From: Thalassovita sp. | GTDB lineage: Bacteria; Bacteroidota; Bacteroidia; Cytophagales; Flammeovirgaceae | DNA: 64,000 bases | Direction: 5' to 3' | Assembly: GCA_002729595.1 (NCBI GenBank) | Contig: PBYL01000482.1 | Span: forward strand, 1 to 64,000 | In this document: positions 63,647 to 64,000 of the stretch, in pieces | Layout of the letters: every line of letters starts with the position of its first letter | How positions within the stretch are numbered: position 1 is the stretch's first letter | Notes under the pieces: model-generated | Databases searched by the model: none | Told to the model about the DNA's origin: nothing | What the model saw: the letters and a program-made list of their open reading frames with translations, nothing else | Made by a program: the position numbers and the translations under genes

Positions 63647-64000
63647 TGTTTGTATATGTTGCTAGGTAAACCAAATATATATACAACAGATGAATGATGT
63701 TAATGAAACTAGGTAATGTTTAATTGGATATTTAAAAAAACTTCAATTTATGGTTTTGATCCTAAAAAAATGCAAGTTCCTAAAGGTTGAGGAGAGCTTA
63801 ATTAAAAAAAGAAAAGGAGCTACAAGTGATTGAAGCTCCTGAAGTATAAAAAACCTAGCCATAATTTGATAGTACAAATTAAAAATATATTCCAAAAAAA
63901 TGGCATGTTTTACAAATTAATTTATCTTAATATGATAATATTTAATATTGAAAACCTTCTTAACTTTCTTTACTGTTGATCTTCTGAAGTATATCACAAA
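63647..64000. other. Right-edge intergenic region
   Basis: 354 bp without a supported gene. It contains the terminator at 63802-63840. Minus-strand frames entering from the right edge end at 63960 (residues ...DILQKINSKES) or further left, so the tail of a neighbouring gene may be present, but which frame is coding cannot be told. Confidence 0.4.
63802..63840 (-). terminator. Minus-strand rho-independent terminator
   Basis: The arms AGGAGCT (63815-63821) and AGCTCCT (63834-63840) form a 7-bp stem. In the minus-strand transcript the stem is followed by a strong U-tract (complement of TTAAAAAAAGAAA). It would end a gene lying to the right of the window. Confidence 0.75.

Noticed and set aside
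63960-63998. Possible C-terminal end of a gene entering from the right edge
   Set aside because: Only 12 codons are visible in this frame and other frames are open too; not enough to call a CDS.

Overview
The window looks like a chromosomal segment of a marine-type member of the Bacteroidota, probably Cytophagales/Flammeovirgaceae-like. The evidence is AT-rich DNA, a SusC/SusD pair, an ECF-sigma/FecR switch, many TonB-dependent receptors, LytTR two-component genes and a Bacteroidota-type lanthipeptide leader. No rRNA, tRNA, CRISPR array or insertion sequence was recognised.

Layout. 1-10.4 kb is ordinary: an edge-truncated outer-membrane barrel, a DsrE/rhodanese pair, an AraC regulator, a Nudix-type regulator overlapping a TonB receptor, a serine hydrolase, and an MBOAT/SGNH acylation pair. 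10.4-27.5 kb, all on the minus strand, is a probable biosynthetic operon. In transcription order it reads: NusG-like antiterminator, LpxL-like acyltransferase with a PqqD-like tail, AMP-ligase, phosphopantetheinyl transferase, FabZ-like dehydratase, a ketosynthase lacking its catalytic Cys (chain-length-factor type), a TPR protein, FabG-like reductase, active ketosynthase, ACP, nine short precursor peptides, a membrane M50 protease with a PqqD-like head, an arginase-family enzyme with a PqqD-like head, a TonB receptor and a type II thioesterase. I read this as a hybrid of a ribosomal peptide pathway (RiPP) and a type II fatty-acid/polyketide pathway. An Arg in an invariant D-R-C motif would become ornithine and could then carry an acyl or polyene chain.

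Divergent from that operon, 27.9-34.6 kb holds a second RiPP-like locus: a full-length LanB dehydratase, a LytS/LytTR pair, an unlisted 43-aa precursor with a Ser/Thr-rich tail and no cysteine, and a LanC-like protein in which all three canonical zinc-ligand positions appear replaced. A Cys-free substrate beside a zinc-less cyclase suggests a dehydrated product without thioethers. Whether this LanB also acts on the nine D-R-C precursors cannot be told from sequence.

34.7-43.6 kb is a mixed region: acetyltransferase, patatin plus an unknown partner, beta-helix lipoprotein, PqaA-like protein, GyrI-like protein, nitroreductase/HxlR pair. 43.6-63.6 kb, on the minus strand, is a polysaccharide utilization locus: GH43, ECF sigma, FecR, SusC with STN domain, SusD, GH95 fucosidase family, a large FG-GAP/UnbV lipoprotein, an aldo-keto reductase and a zinc dehydrogenase that suggest oxidative L-fucose use, and a large GH-like protein. 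All calls come from reading the sequence and from knowledge of families; no searches were run.
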